Assembly (NCBI RefSeq): GCF_001424165.1
Contig: NZ_LMOJ01000024.1
Coordinates: 243,749-307,748 of the forward strand
Direction of reading: 5' to 3'
Source of the DNA: Massilia sp. Leaf139
GTDB taxonomy: Bacteria; Pseudomonadota; Gammaproteobacteria; Burkholderiales; Burkholderiaceae_D
Length of the DNA: 64,000 nucleotides
Below are positions 55,247-64,000 of this stretch, one piece after another. Position 1 is the stretch's first letter, and every line of letters starts with the position of its first letter. The position numbers and the translations under genes are program-made. The notes under the pieces are model-generated. The model did no database searches. It saw only the letters and a list, made by a program, of their open reading frames with translations, and had not been told where the DNA came from.

Positions 55247-56136
55247 GGCTTGCCGGCCGCCACCGCCGGCTTTCCGAAGCGCGGCACGAAGCCCGTGACC
55301 AGGGCCGTCCCCACCAGCACGATCGCCGCGCCCGCCAGCGTATGCCAGCCGACCGCCTCGCCCAGGAACAGCGCGCCCCACAGGATGCCGAAGACGGGAT
55401 TGAGGAACGTCACCGTGAGGGCCGAGGTCGGCCCGACCTCGGCGATCAGGCGGAAATAAATCAGGTAGGCAATGCCGCTGCAGACGACCCCGAGGGCCAG
55501 CACGGCCGCCCACACGCCCGGCGTCGGTGTGCCGGGCGAGGGGAAGAAGGGCAGGGCCGGCAGCACGAACAGCGTCGCCGCCCACATCGTGCCGTGGGCA
55601 TTGGCGAAGGGCTCCACCGACTTGGCCGACTTCGCGTACAGGCTGGCGATGCTGTAGCACACGGCCGCGGCCAGGGCGGCGGCGATCGCCACGCCGGCGC
55701 CGGGCAGGCGCGAGACGTCGTCGAAACCGACCAGCAAGGCCACGCCGCTCGTGCCCAGCACCAGGCCGAGACCGCTCTTCAGCGTGATCGGCTGGCGCGC
55801 CCAGAGCGCGCCGATCAGCGCGCCCCACATCGGCGCCGTCGCGTTCAGCACCGACAGCACCGAGGCCGTCAGGGTGCGCGCGCCGTAGGCGAACAGCAGG
55901 AAGGGCAAGGCAGAATTGAAAAAGCCCAGCATCAGGTAATGCTTCCAGTGCGCGCGCACGTCGAGGCGCTTGCGCAGCACCAGGCCGACGGCGGCCAGGA
56001 ACAGGGCGGCGAACAGTACCCGGTATTCGATCAGCACGGCCGGCCCGAGCACGGGCGCGCCGATGCGCATGAAGAGGAAGGAGCCGCCCCAGATGGCTGC
56101 CAGCAGCAAGAGACGAAGGAAATTGGCTGTGTTCAT
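55243..56136 (-). CDS. EamA/DMT-family transporter
   Basis: 297 residues, ten helices. FLRLLLLAAIWGGSFLFMRI begins the first repeat and ALTVTFLNPVFGILWGALFL ends the second. Different from the EamA protein at 38931. Substrate unknown. Coupled to the glycosylase gene by a four-base overlap. Confidence 0.85.
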   Translation of the reverse strand: MNTANFLRLLLLAAIWGGSFLFMRIGAPVLGPAVLIEYRVLFAALFLAAVGLVLRKRLDVRAHWKHYLMLGFFNSALPFLLFAYGARTLTASVLSVLNATAPMWGALIGALWARQPITLKSGLGLVLGTSGVALLVGFDDVSRLPGAGVAIAAALAAAVCYSIASLYAKSAKSVEPFANAHGTMWAATLFVLPALPFFPSPGTPTPGVWAAVLALGVVCSGIAYLIYFRLIAEVGPTSALTVTFLNPVFGILWGALFLGEAVGWHTLAGAAIVLVGTALVTGFVPRFGKPAVAAGKP

Positions 56137-56236
56137 GGTCGATAGAGAGGGCGGAGGCGCATGGTGGCATGCGCCGCGCAGCCGCGCCTCCTGTTTTTTG
56201 CTCGGCTGCTCCCTCGCTCGATGCGCTCGGCGCGCA

Positions 56237-57247
56237 TCAAAGTGCGCAGACGTCGCTCGTGGCCGGCTGCGGCGCGGCCGCGTGCGGCACCAGCATCGCC
56301 GCCGGCACGCCGTTTTTAATGGCCGTCATCTCGGCCAGGATCGCAATGCCGATTTCGGACGGCGTCTTGCTGCCGATATAGAGGCCGATCGGGCCGTGCA
56401 GGCGGTTCAGTTCGGCGTCGGACAGGTCGAACAGCTTCAGGCGTTCGCGACGGCGCGCATTGTTCAGGCGCGAGCCGATGGCGCCGACATAAAAGGCCTC
56501 CGACTTCAGCGCTTCCATCAGGGCCAGGTCGTCGAGCTTCGGATCGTGGGTCAGCGCGACGACGGCGCTGCGCGCGTCGAGCCGGGCTTCGACCATGAGG
56601 TCGTCCGGCATGGTGTGCACGAGTTCGACGCCGGGGACATCCCAGTCGGCGCGGTATTCCTCGCGCGGATCGCAGACGATCACGCGGTAATCCATCGCGC
56701 CCGCCACCTGGGCCAGGAAGCGCGACAGCGGGCCGGCGCCGATGATGAACAGGCGCCAGCGCGGGCCGTGCACGGTATACAGGGCTTCGCCTTCGACGCG
56801 AAGCAGGGCGCCTGCGTCGGCGCGCGCCAGGCTGACGGCGCCGCTGGCCAGATCCAGCCGGCGCTCCAGCAATTCGCCGCCTTCGAGGCGCTGCAGCAGT
56901 TCGCGCAGGCCGCTGTGCTGGCCCAGCGGTTCGATGGCGAGCTCGATGGTGCCGCCGCAGGGCAGGCCGAAGCGGTGTGCATCGTCGGCGCTGATGCCGT
57001 AGCTGACGATGTGCGGCCGCGCATCCGCCGAAATCCCCTTTGCGCGCACGTTCTCGATCAGGTCGTCCTCGATGCAGCCGCCGGAGACGGAGCCGATGAC
57101 GCGCCCATCGTCGCGCACGGCGAGCGTGGCCCCGATCGGACGCGGACTCGAGCCCCAGGTCTTGACGACCGTGACCAGCTCGCAGCGGTGGCCGGCATCG
57201 AGCCAGGCGGCTGCGGTCTTGAGTACGTCGAGGTCGAGGCTGTCCAT
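56237..57247 (-). CDS. XdhC/CoxI-family protein
   Basis: 336 residues. The N-terminal XdhC domain contains VTVVKTWGSSPRPIGATLAV and SGGCIEDDLIENV with its conserved Cys; a C-terminal Rossmann-like domain has WRLFIIGAGPLSRFLAQVAG and ALTHDPKLDDLALMEAL, ending in IGSRLN. Family members help insert or sulfurate the molybdenum cofactor of xanthine dehydrogenase-type enzymes. No xdhA/B gene is in the window. Confidence 0.88.
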   Translation of the reverse strand: MDSLDLDVLKTAAAWLDAGHRCELVTVVKTWGSSPRPIGATLAVRDDGRVIGSVSGGCIEDDLIENVRAKGISADARPHIVSYGISADDAHRFGLPCGGTIELAIEPLGQHSGLRELLQRLEGGELLERRLDLASGAVSLARADAGALLRVEGEALYTVHGPRWRLFIIGAGPLSRFLAQVAGAMDYRVIVCDPREEYRADWDVPGVELVHTMPDDLMVEARLDARSAVVALTHDPKLDDLALMEALKSEAFYVGAIGSRLNNARRRERLKLFDLSDAELNRLHGPIGLYIGSKTPSEIGIAILAEMTAIKNGVPAAMLVPHAAAPQPATSDVCAL

Positions 57248-57284
57248 GGTGTGCGGCGCGGCTGGTGAGGGGTGTCAATGATAC

Positions 57285-57308
57285 AAAAAAAGCCGGCGAA
57301 CCGCCGGC
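57285..57308 (-). terminator. Terminator of the M48-like gene
   Basis: GCCGGCG (57292-57298) with CGCCGGC (57302-57308); on the minus strand followed by a T-run of seven. Confidence 0.75.
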
Positions 57309-57319
57309 GGGGAAACATT

Positions 57320-57345
57320 GTAGGGTGACGGGTTCCCCGTCCACC
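57320..57345. repeat. Degenerate GTAGGGTG palindrome
   Basis: GTAGGGTGACGGG-TT-CCCCGTCCACC. A worn member of the dispersed palindrome family. Confidence 0.4.
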
Positions 57346-57355
57346 TTGGCCGAGC

Positions 57356-58438
57356 TTACGGCGTCAGCGGCTTCTTCGACCCCTTCTTCGCCTTCACGTC
57401 CTCGATCGCCAGCTCCATCGCCGTCAGCCGTGCGGCCGTCGACGGGTGGTTGGCGGTGAAGCCGTTGGCCACGCTGGCCGGATAGGAGGCGGCGAAGCGC
57501 TTCCAGAAGGCGGGGGCGCCTTCGATGTTGTAGTCGGCGCGCGCCAGCAGGAAGATGGCGAGCCGGTCGGCGGCCGCATCGAGGTTCGACGGCATCGGCT
57601 TGATGCCGGCGCTGCCGTTGACCATCGCCATGTCCGGCGTGATGTTCCTCAGGTTCTCGATCACGCTGTTGAGCGTCGCCTGGTTGCGCTGCTGGCGCGG
57701 GTGGTCAAGCATGTTGTGCGCCATCGTGCGCGCCAGGACATAGGCCAGCTCGTCGTCGCTGCGGGCCACGTTCAGCATGCCGCGCGTGACCATCACGCGG
57801 GTGCCGTCGGCATACGCGTTGACGTTGTCGCCGTTGCCCAGTTCGATGCCGTAGCCGCAGGCGCGGGTCACCGGAATGCTCAGGTCGCGCGGGCGGCCGT
57901 CGCGTTCGATCGAGAACGGCAGGATCGACTGGGAAGCCATCAGGCCGCCGAACACGGCGCCAACCGTCGAGGGGGCGTTCGGGCCGGTCGGCAGCGGCTT
58001 GCCGCCGGCCGCGACCAGGGCGTCGCCCAGGCGCAGCCCGGCCTTCGCCGCGCCGCTGCCGACCAGGACGCCCGTCACCTGCAGCCGCTCGTCCATGCCG
58101 AAGGCGACGTGGGCGGCCTCGTTGTAGAGGCCGGGATAGGAGTGACGGTTCTTGGCCGTGAAGCCGAGCAGGTTGCGCGCGTGCTTCGTGCACAATTCGG
58201 CATTGTCGATCAGCAGCGGCGCCGCCACGCGGTACAGGCGATCCTGCAGTGCGGCCATCCTGGTCAGGGTGTCAGCGGCGGCCGCCATCTGCGGCGTCAG
58301 CGGCGTGCCTTGCGGCGTTTCCGTGATCGGCCCAGGGACGCCGGGCTGGCGCAGCGGAGCTTGCGTGCCGCAGGCGGCGAGCAGTACGGACAGGGCGACG
58401 CCCAGCGCGGCGGGGCGCAGACGGTCAATGCGAATCAC
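57356..58438 (-). CDS. M48-like lipoprotein with a lost metal site
   Basis: 360 residues. Lipoprotein signal with lipobox LAAC (Cys23). A PDZ-like domain (about 112-190: LQVTGVLVGSGAAKAGLRLG) precedes an M48-type domain. The place of the HExxH motif reads RTMAH (237-241), so the first His and the catalytic Glu are gone; the third-ligand region reads DAAADRL (288-293) where a Glu is expected. The C-terminal HPSTAARL motif of the family is kept. It should be a non-proteolytic envelope protein, perhaps a binding or regulatory relative. A terminator follows. Confidence 0.75.
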   Translation of the reverse strand: MIRIDRLRPAALGVALSVLLAACGTQAPLRQPGVPGPITETPQGTPLTPQMAAAADTLTRMAALQDRLYRVAAPLLIDNAELCTKHARNLLGFTAKNRHSYPGLYNEAAHVAFGMDERLQVTGVLVGSGAAKAGLRLGDALVAAGGKPLPTGPNAPSTVGAVFGGLMASQSILPFSIERDGRPRDLSIPVTRACGYGIELGNGDNVNAYADGTRVMVTRGMLNVARSDDELAYVLARTMAHNMLDHPRQQRNQATLNSVIENLRNITPDMAMVNGSAGIKPMPSNLDAAADRLAIFLLARADYNIEGAPAFWKRFAASYPASVANGFTANHPSTAARLTAMELAIEDVKAKKGSKKPLTP

Positions 58439-58455
58439 TTTTTCTCCTTCGTTCT

Positions 58456-58905
58456 TTATTGTTTTCCGGTGCTGCCGAACCCTCCGGCACCCCGTTCGCT
58501 CGATGCAAATTCGTCGACGACATTGAAGCCCACCTGCAGGACGGGCACGATCACCAGCTGCGCCAGGCGATCCAGCGGCTGCAGCGTGAAGGCGGCATGG
58601 CCGCGGTTCCAGGTCGAGACCATCAACTGGCCCTGGTAATCGGAGTCGATCAAGCCTACCAGATTGCCGAGCACGATGCCGTTCTTATGGCCGAGCCCAC
58701 TGCGCGGCAGGATCATCGCCGCATAGCCGGGATCGGCCACGTGGATGGCGAGACCGGTCGGCACCAGCACGGTCTGGCCCGGCTCGAGGGTAAGCGGCGC
58801 CTCGATGCAGGCGCGCAGGTCGAGGCCGGCGCTGCCGGGGGTGGCATAGGCCGGCAGCAGTTCCTTCATGCGCGGGTCGAGGATCTTGATGTCGATGGTC
58901 TTCAT
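58456..58905 (-). CDS. dut: dUTP diphosphatase
   Basis: 149 residues. All five dUTPase motifs are present: [35 protein letters not shown] and [10 protein letters not shown]. Makes dUMP and keeps uracil out of DNA. It follows coaBC by 54 bases on the same strand; a TATACT on the minus strand near 58931 may give it its own promoter. Confidence 0.97.
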   Translation of the reverse strand: MKTIDIKILDPRMKELLPAYATPGSAGLDLRACIEAPLTLEPGQTVLVPTGLAIHVADPGYAAMILPRSGLGHKNGIVLGNLVGLIDSDYQGQLMVSTWNRGHAAFTLQPLDRLAQLVIVPVLQVGFNVVDEFASSERGAGGFGSTGKQ

Positions 58906-58959
58906 GGGGTGATACGGTTTTCTTTGGATAGTATAAAAATTTGAATCATATGCATCGAA

Positions 58960-60180
58960 TCAGGTGAGCAGCGAACGCGCCTCGAGGCGCTTGCCGATCT
59001 CGGACACGAGCTGGCGCGCCAGGGTCAGCTTGTCGGCGCGCGGCAGCACGGTGTGGCCGCTCTCGTCGAACAGGACGATCGAATTCTCGTCCTGGCCGAA
59101 AGTATGGTGGCCGATGTTGCCGACCAGGAGAGGGATGCCCTTGCGTTCGCGCTTGGCGGCGCCGTATTCGACCAGGTTCTCCGACTCGGCGGCAAAGCCG
59201 ACGCAGTAGGGCCAGCCCGAGAGCGAGGTGGTGGCCGCCACCGTGGCCAGGATGTCCGGGTTCTGCACGAATTCCAGCGCCGGCGCGGCGCCGCCTTCCT
59301 GCTTTTTCAGCTTCTGTTCGCTGGCATTGGCGACGCGCCAGTCGGCCACCGCCGCCACGCCGATGAAGACGTGTTGTCCCTCGACGCCGGCCATCACGGC
59401 GTCCATCATCTGCTGGGCCGAGAGCACGTCGATGCGGCGCACGCCGAAAGGCGTCGGCAGGGCGGTCGGGCCCGAGACCAGCGTCACCTCGGCGCCGGCT
59501 TCGCGTGCCGCGCGCGCGATCGCATAGCCCATCTTGCCCGAGGAAAGATTGGTGATGCCGCGCACGGGATCGATCGCTTCAAAAGTAGGCCCGGCCGTGA
59601 TCAGCACGCGCTTGCCGGCCAGGATCTTGTGCTGGAAGGAGGCGACCAGTTCGTCGAGGATCTGCTCGGGTTCGAGCATGCGCCCGAGGCCCGTTTCGCC
59701 GCAGGCCTGCTCGCCGGCGCCGGGGCCGAACAGCTGGATGCCGTCGGCGCGCAGGGTGGCGGCGTTGCGCTGCGTGGCGGCGTTCTGCCACATCTCGACA
59801 TTCATCGCCGGCGCCACCAGCAGCGGCACGCCGTGCGGGCGCGCCACGCACAGGGTCGAGAGCAAATCGTCGCAGGCGCCGTGCGCGAGCTTGCGCATGA
59901 AGTCGGCCGAGCAGGGCGCGATCAGGATCGCATCGGCGCCGCGCGTGAGGTCGATGTGCGCCATGTTGTTGGCCATGCGCGCATCCCACTGGTCGAGCCA
60001 GACCGGATTGCCCGACAGCGCCTGCATCGTGACCGCGCCGATGAAATGGGTCGCGGCCTCGGTCATGACGACGTGGACTTGTGCGCCCTGCTTGATCAGC
60101 GCGCGGCACAGTTCCGCCGCCTTGTAGCAGGCGACGCCGCCGGACAGGCCGAGAACGATTTTTTTACCTTGCAGATCCAT
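58960..60180 (-). CDS. coaBC: Bifunctional PPC decarboxylase / PPC synthase CoaBC
   Basis: 406 residues. The CoaC flavoprotein half has GLSGGVACYKAAELCRAL, the conserved MAHIDLTRGAD, PAMNVEMW and ACGETGLGRM motifs; the CoaB half has LITAGPTFEAIDPVRGITNL and SSGKMGYAIARAAREAGAEV. It turns phosphopantothenate and cysteine into phosphopantetheine in CoA synthesis. Confidence 0.96.
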   Translation of the reverse strand: MDLQGKKIVLGLSGGVACYKAAELCRALIKQGAQVHVVMTEAATHFIGAVTMQALSGNPVWLDQWDARMANNMAHIDLTRGADAILIAPCSADFMRKLAHGACDDLLSTLCVARPHGVPLLVAPAMNVEMWQNAATQRNAATLRADGIQLFGPGAGEQACGETGLGRMLEPEQILDELVASFQHKILAGKRVLITAGPTFEAIDPVRGITNLSSGKMGYAIARAAREAGAEVTLVSGPTALPTPFGVRRIDVLSAQQMMDAVMAGVEGQHVFIGVAAVADWRVANASEQKLKKQEGGAAPALEFVQNPDILATVAATTSLSGWPYCVGFAAESENLVEYGAAKRERKGIPLLVGNIGHHTFGQDENSIVLFDESGHTVLPRADKLTLARQLVSEIGKRLEARSLLT

Positions 60181-60217
60181 GTCGGACTCCCGTCAAAGGT
60201 CGGAGCTTAGTTCTTGC

Positions 60218-60739
60218 TCAGTTTTTATTCACGCGCCGCAGTTCATCGGCGATGAACAGGAAGGCGCCGATCGAAATGCCGATGTCGGCGACGTTAAAGG
60301 CCGGGAAGTGCCCCCAGCCGCGCCAGTAAAAGTCGAGGAAGTCGATCACGTGGCCGTAGGCGACGCGGTCGATCACGTTGCCGATGGCCCCGCCCAGGAT
60401 CAGGGCCAGGGCCCAGCAGAACAGGCGCTGGCCGGCGTGGCGCTTGAGCAGGTAGAGGATGAAGCCGATGGCGCCGACCGCGATCGCGGTGAAGAACCAG
60501 CGCTGCCAGCCGCCCTGGTCGCCCAGGAAGGAGAATGCCGCGCCCGGGTTATACACGAGCACCAGGTTGAAGAAGCCCGTCACCGGCAGCGTCTCGCCAT
60601 AGGTGAACAGTTTCGAGACGGTGATCTTGGTCAGCTGGTCGATCAATACGATGATGAAGGCGATGCCCAGCCACGGTGTCATGCTGCCGCCGGCTTTTTT
60701 GTGGATGGTCGTAATGCTCGGTTTTTTCTTGGTTGCCAT
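60218..60739 (-). CDS. lspA: Lipoprotein signal peptidase II
   Basis: 173 residues, four helices. The catalytic aspartates are Asp124 ([15 protein letters not shown]) and Asp152 ([11 protein letters not shown]). It removes lipoprotein signal peptides in the inner membrane. ATG 60739 is used; it gives a 20-residue basic N-terminal tail. It lies between ileS and coaBC. Confidence 0.95.
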   Translation of the reverse strand: MATKKKPSITTIHKKAGGSMTPWLGIAFIIVLIDQLTKITVSKLFTYGETLPVTGFFNLVLVYNPGAAFSFLGDQGGWQRWFFTAIAVGAIGFILYLLKRHAGQRLFCWALALILGGAIGNVIDRVAYGHVIDFLDFYWRGWGHFPAFNVADIGISIGAFLFIADELRRVNKN

Positions 60740-60807
60740 GGGAATCGGAGTCAGATGTGGAAACCGCCATGCCGTTGAAGACGGCATGGCGGTCGGTGTG
60801 AACGGGC

Positions 60808-63717
60808 TTACGCGAAGCGGCGTGCTTCGCCGGCGCCGAACAGGTTGCTCACGCAACGGCCGCACAGGCCGCTGTGCTCGTGGTTGTGGCCGACGTCGCG
60901 GCGGTAGTGCCAGCAGCGCTCGCACTTCGGCGCTTCCGACGGCGTGACGACAACCGCTTCCTCTGCTTCATCGGCGGCCTGCTCGACCGTCGCCTGCGAG
61001 GTGATGAAGACGAATTTCAAATCGTCCTCCAGGCTCGCCAGCAGATCGTGCTTGGCGCCCGCGGCCTTGATCGTCAGCTCGGCCTGCAGCGAGGAGCCGA
61101 TCGCACCCGAGGCGCGCACCTCTTCGAGCTGCTTGGTCACGTCGGCACGCACTTCGCGCAGCGCGCTGTACTTGGCCAGGAGAAGCTCGGCATCCGGCAG
61201 TTCCGGGAAGGCCCACAGCGTTTGCGTGAAGATGGTCTCGTCACTCTCCGCATACGCTTGCTCGCCCGCGAACACGGCCCAGGCTTCTTCGGCCGTGAAC
61301 GAGAGGATCGGCGCCATCATGCGCAGCAGGGCATGGGCGATGTGCCACAGCGCGGTCTGGGCCGAGCGGCGCGCCATCGAGTCCACGCCCGTCGTGTACA
61401 GGCGATCCTTGAGGATGTCGAGGTAGAAGCCGCCCAGGTCTTCCGAGCAGTAGTACTGCAGGCGCGAGACCACCGGGTGGAATTCGTAGCGCTCGAAGTG
61501 CGCGCCGATGTCCTGCTGCAGCTGGGCCATCGAGGCGATCGCGTAGCGGTCGATCTCGAACAGCTCGGCGACGGGCACGGCGTGCTTGCTCGGGTCGAAG
61601 TCCGAGGTGTTCGCCAGCAGGAAGCGCAGCGTGTTGCGGATGCGGCGGTACGACTCCGTGACGCGCTTGAGGATCTCTTCGCTGATCGCCAGCTCGCCCG
61701 TGTAATCGGTCGAGGCCACCCAAAGGCGCAGGATGTCGGCGCCCAGGGTGTCCGAGATCTTCTGCGGCGCCATCGTGTTGCCCAGGGACTTGGACATCTT
61801 CTTGCCGTGCTCGTCGACGGTGAAGCCGTGGGTCAGCAGCGCCTTATAGGGCGGCGTCCCGTTCAGCATCGAGGAGGTCAACAGCGAGGAGTGGAACCAG
61901 CCGCGGTGCTGGTCCGAGCCTTCCAGGTACAGGTCGGCCGGGAAGGTCGACTGCTGCGCGTGCGAGCCGCGCAGCACGGTCTGGTGCGTCGCGCCGGAAT
62001 CGAACCAGACGTCGAGCGTGTCCTTGTTCTTCTCGTAGACTTCCGCGTCGTCGCCCAGCAGTTCGCGCGGGTCGAGCGCCTGCCAGGCGTCGATGCCGTT
62101 CTGCTCGATCAGTTTCGCGACCTGCTCCAGCAGTTCCGGAGTGCGCGGGTGCAGCTCGCCCGTCTCCTTGTGGATGAAGAAGGCCATTGGCACGCCCCAC
62201 TGGCGCTGGCGCGACAGGGTCCAGTCCGGACGGTTCTCGATCATGCCGTGCAGGCGCGCCTGGCCCCAGTCCGGGAAGAACTGGGTCTTCTCGATGCCGG
62301 CCAGCGCGGTCTCGCGCAGGGTCGGGCCGCCATCCTTCGGCGTGACATCCATGCCGGCGAACCACTGGCTGGTTGCGCGGTAGACGATCGGGGTCTTGTG
62401 GCGCCAGCAGTGCATGTAGCTGTGGTCGAACATTTTGAGTTCGAACAGCGCGCCGGCGGCGGTCAAGGCCGCGCAAATCGGTTTACTGGCTTCCCAAATC
62501 GTCAGGCCGCCGAACAGCGGCAAGGTCGACGCGAAGCGGCCGTCGCCCATCACGGGTTTCAGGATCTCGTCGTCCTTCATGCCGTGCGCCTTGCAGGACA
62601 CGAAGTCTTCCAGGCCGTAGGCCGGGGCCGAGTGGACGACGCCGGTGCCGCTCTCGGTGGTGACGTAGTCGGCCAGGTAAACTGGCGAGCTGCGGTCGTA
62701 GAACGGATCGGCCGCGTGCAGCGGGTGCTTGAAGCGCATGCCTTCGAGCTTGGCGCCGAGGGCCGTGGCGATGGTCTTGCCTTCGAGCTTATAGCGCGCC
62801 AGGCAGGATTCGACCAGGTCTTGCGCCAGGATCAGCAGCAGCGGCTCGCCGTCGCGCTCGGCCTGCACCAGGGCGTAGGTCACTTCCGCGTTCACGTTCA
62901 GGGCCTGGTTCGACGGGATCGTCCATGGCGTCGTCGTCCAGATCACGATGAAACCGTTCATGGTCGGCAGCGACGGAAGGCCGAAGGCTGCCGCCAGCTT
63001 CTCTTCCTCGGCGAATTTGAAACCGACGTCGATCGCCGGATCGCGCTTGTCCTGGTATTCGACTTCCGCTTCGGCCAGCGCCGAGCCGCAATCGAAGCAC
63101 CAATTCACCGGCTTCAGGCCGCGGTAGACATAACCCTTGTCGAGCAGCTTGCCCAGCGCGCGCAGTTCGTCGGCCTCGTTACCATAGGCCATGGTCATGT
63201 ACGGGTTTTCCCATTCGCCGAGCACGCCCAGGCGGATGAAACCGGCGCGCTGGCGGTCGATCTGCTCGAGCGCGTAGGCGCGGGCTTTCTGCAACACTTC
63301 GGCGGTCGGCAGGTTCTTGCCGTAGAGTTTTTCGATCTGGATCTCGATCGGCATGCCGTGGCAATCCCAGCCCGGCACGTAAGGCGCGTCGAAGCCGGCC
63401 ATGGTGCGCGATTTGACGACCATGTCTTTGAGGATCTTGTTCACGGCGTGGCCGAGGTGGATGTCGCCGTTCGCATACGGCGGCCCGTCGTGCAGCACGA
63501 AGCTCGGACGGCCCTTGGCTGCCTTGCGGATGCGGTGATAGATCTGCTTGTCCTGCCATCCCTTGACCCAGCACGGCTCGCGCTTGGCGAGGTCGCCGCG
63601 CATCGGGAACGGGGTATCGGTCATGTTGACCGGATATTTACTCACTGGCTTGCTCTCGGATTTCTTCGCGCCCTTCTGGGCAGGCGCGTTCTGGACGGGT
63701 TTGCTGTTTTCGGACAT
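60808..63717 (-). CDS. ileS: Isoleucyl-tRNA synthetase
   Basis: 969 residues. HIGH motif as HLGH (87-90), KMSKS at 640-644, editing domain between them ([16 protein letters not shown]), and a C-terminal zinc site [12 protein letters not shown]...CGRCV typical of bacterial IleS. Followed by lspA 68 bases later. The N-terminal 30 residues are a Lys/Ser/Ala-rich extension. No T-box leader is visible. Confidence 0.98.
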   Translation of the reverse strand: MSENSKPVQNAPAQKGAKKSESKPVSKYPVNMTDTPFPMRGDLAKREPCWVKGWQDKQIYHRIRKAAKGRPSFVLHDGPPYANGDIHLGHAVNKILKDMVVKSRTMAGFDAPYVPGWDCHGMPIEIQIEKLYGKNLPTAEVLQKARAYALEQIDRQRAGFIRLGVLGEWENPYMTMAYGNEADELRALGKLLDKGYVYRGLKPVNWCFDCGSALAEAEVEYQDKRDPAIDVGFKFAEEEKLAAAFGLPSLPTMNGFIVIWTTTPWTIPSNQALNVNAEVTYALVQAERDGEPLLLILAQDLVESCLARYKLEGKTIATALGAKLEGMRFKHPLHAADPFYDRSSPVYLADYVTTESGTGVVHSAPAYGLEDFVSCKAHGMKDDEILKPVMGDGRFASTLPLFGGLTIWEASKPICAALTAAGALFELKMFDHSYMHCWRHKTPIVYRATSQWFAGMDVTPKDGGPTLRETALAGIEKTQFFPDWGQARLHGMIENRPDWTLSRQRQWGVPMAFFIHKETGELHPRTPELLEQVAKLIEQNGIDAWQALDPRELLGDDAEVYEKNKDTLDVWFDSGATHQTVLRGSHAQQSTFPADLYLEGSDQHRGWFHSSLLTSSMLNGTPPYKALLTHGFTVDEHGKKMSKSLGNTMAPQKISDTLGADILRLWVASTDYTGELAISEEILKRVTESYRRIRNTLRFLLANTSDFDPSKHAVPVAELFEIDRYAIASMAQLQQDIGAHFERYEFHPVVSRLQYYCSEDLGGFYLDILKDRLYTTGVDSMARRSAQTALWHIAHALLRMMAPILSFTAEEAWAVFAGEQAYAESDETIFTQTLWAFPELPDAELLLAKYSALREVRADVTKQLEEVRASGAIGSSLQAELTIKAAGAKHDLLASLEDDLKFVFITSQATVEQAADEAEEAVVVTPSEAPKCERCWHYRRDVGHNHEHSGLCGRCVSNLFGAGEARRFA

Positions 63718-63794
63718 ATATTTCTTCGGTAAGGGAATTCAGGATCGGCTGTGCGGCATAAGCCGTGCAGCCCGCGCGGGTCGGGACGCCCGCG

Positions 63795-64000
63795 TCAAAT
63801 TCGGTCGGTGGCGGTCAAGGCGCCGGCACGGGCCGGGCTCCTGGGATCGTGGCGCGGCGTATGCGTGGCGAACCAGGCGCGCGCCTGTTCGGCATCGCGG
63901 TGGATGGCGGCGGTGAGTGTGTCGAGGTCGACATACTTTTCCTCGTCGCGCAGTTTTTCCAGAAACTCGACGCGCACCAGCTTGCCGTAGCAGGGACGGT
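63795..64000 (-). CDS. ribF: Riboflavin kinase/FAD synthetase, C-terminal end
   Basis: The gene runs off the right edge; 67 residues are visible. CYGKLVRVEFLEKLRDEEKY followed by LDTLTAAIHRDAEQARAWF is the standard end of the RibF riboflavin-kinase domain. Upstream of ileS, as in most proteobacteria. Confidence 0.85.
   Translation of the reverse strand, partial: RPCYGKLVRVEFLEKLRDEEKYVDLDTLTAAIHRDAEQARAWFATHTPRHDPRSPARAGALTATDRI

Noticed and set aside
60874..63732. Very long plus-strand frame opposite ileS
   Set aside because: ileS is certain on the minus strand; the opposite frame is rich in Arg, Gly and Val with no domains.

Overview
The window reads as chromosomal DNA of a GC-rich betaproteobacterium, most likely Oxalobacteraceae of the Massilia/Telluria type. 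The grounds are the ribF-ileS-lspA-coaBC-dut order at the right edge, a PEP-CTERM surface protein, a phasin, a cysTWA-cysB operon and the general codon usage. No database search was possible, so the genus is an inference.

Layout. 1-10.9 kb: end of an M49-like metallopeptidase, PEP-CTERM protein, chemoreceptor, a small secreted HExxH protein, a cysteine-repeat/LEA-like/BON envelope protein, an HDOD protein, the membrane protease NfeD with a frameshifted slipin partner, an MFS exporter and YigZ. 10.9-20.1 kb: an accessory segment bounded by two tRNA-Lys(TTT) genes in the same orientation. It holds a four-helix membrane protein, VgrG, a DUF4123 effector adaptor, a DUF3304 protein, a Tle1-like phospholipase effector, and a run of decayed small genes (a broken lipoprotein and a secreted protein with a stop in its signal peptide). 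From the end of vgrG to about 19.95 kb the DNA is clearly AT-richer than its surroundings. 20.1-34 kb: GspE/PilB-type ATPase, spermidine-synthase-like protein, glycine-zipper protein, orphan barstar, purN, rsmB, an MscS channel, a fatty-acid desaturase, rpmB-rpmG, radC, a short TetR regulator, fkpB-ispH. 34-45 kb: livHMGF, phasin, two transport/redox genes, pbpG, iclR, dgkA, 1-Cys peroxiredoxin and a TSUP exporter. 45-49 kb: cysT-cysW-cysA-cysB with four-base overlaps. 49-58 kb (mostly minus strand): aldo/keto reductase, pyrD, bpt, aat, Nudix; then tRNA-fMet, a DUF1851 protein, alkA with an EamA transporter, xdhC-like gene and an M48-like lipoprotein lacking its metal site. 58.4-64 kb: dut, coaBC, lspA, ileS and the end of ribF.

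How the genes work together. The main accessory system is a type VI secretion payload module: VgrG spike, adaptor that loads the effector, a presumed protective protein, and a GxSxG phospholipase. No structural T6SS genes lie in the window, so this is an orphan vgrG island that would depend on a secretion apparatus elsewhere. The cys operon imports sulfate under CysB, and livHMGF imports branched-chain amino acids; neither has its periplasmic binding protein here. Aat and Bpt together form the bacterial N-degron tagging pair.

Intergenic DNA carries several clear structures: a 13-bp inverted repeat before the chemoreceptor gene, a terminator-like hairpin in the livH leader, a 4 x 13-bp tandem repeat, a 9-bp inverted repeat just before cysT, and a family of dispersed GTAGGG/GTGGGC palindromes. 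No CRISPR array, insertion sequence, prophage or integrase was seen.
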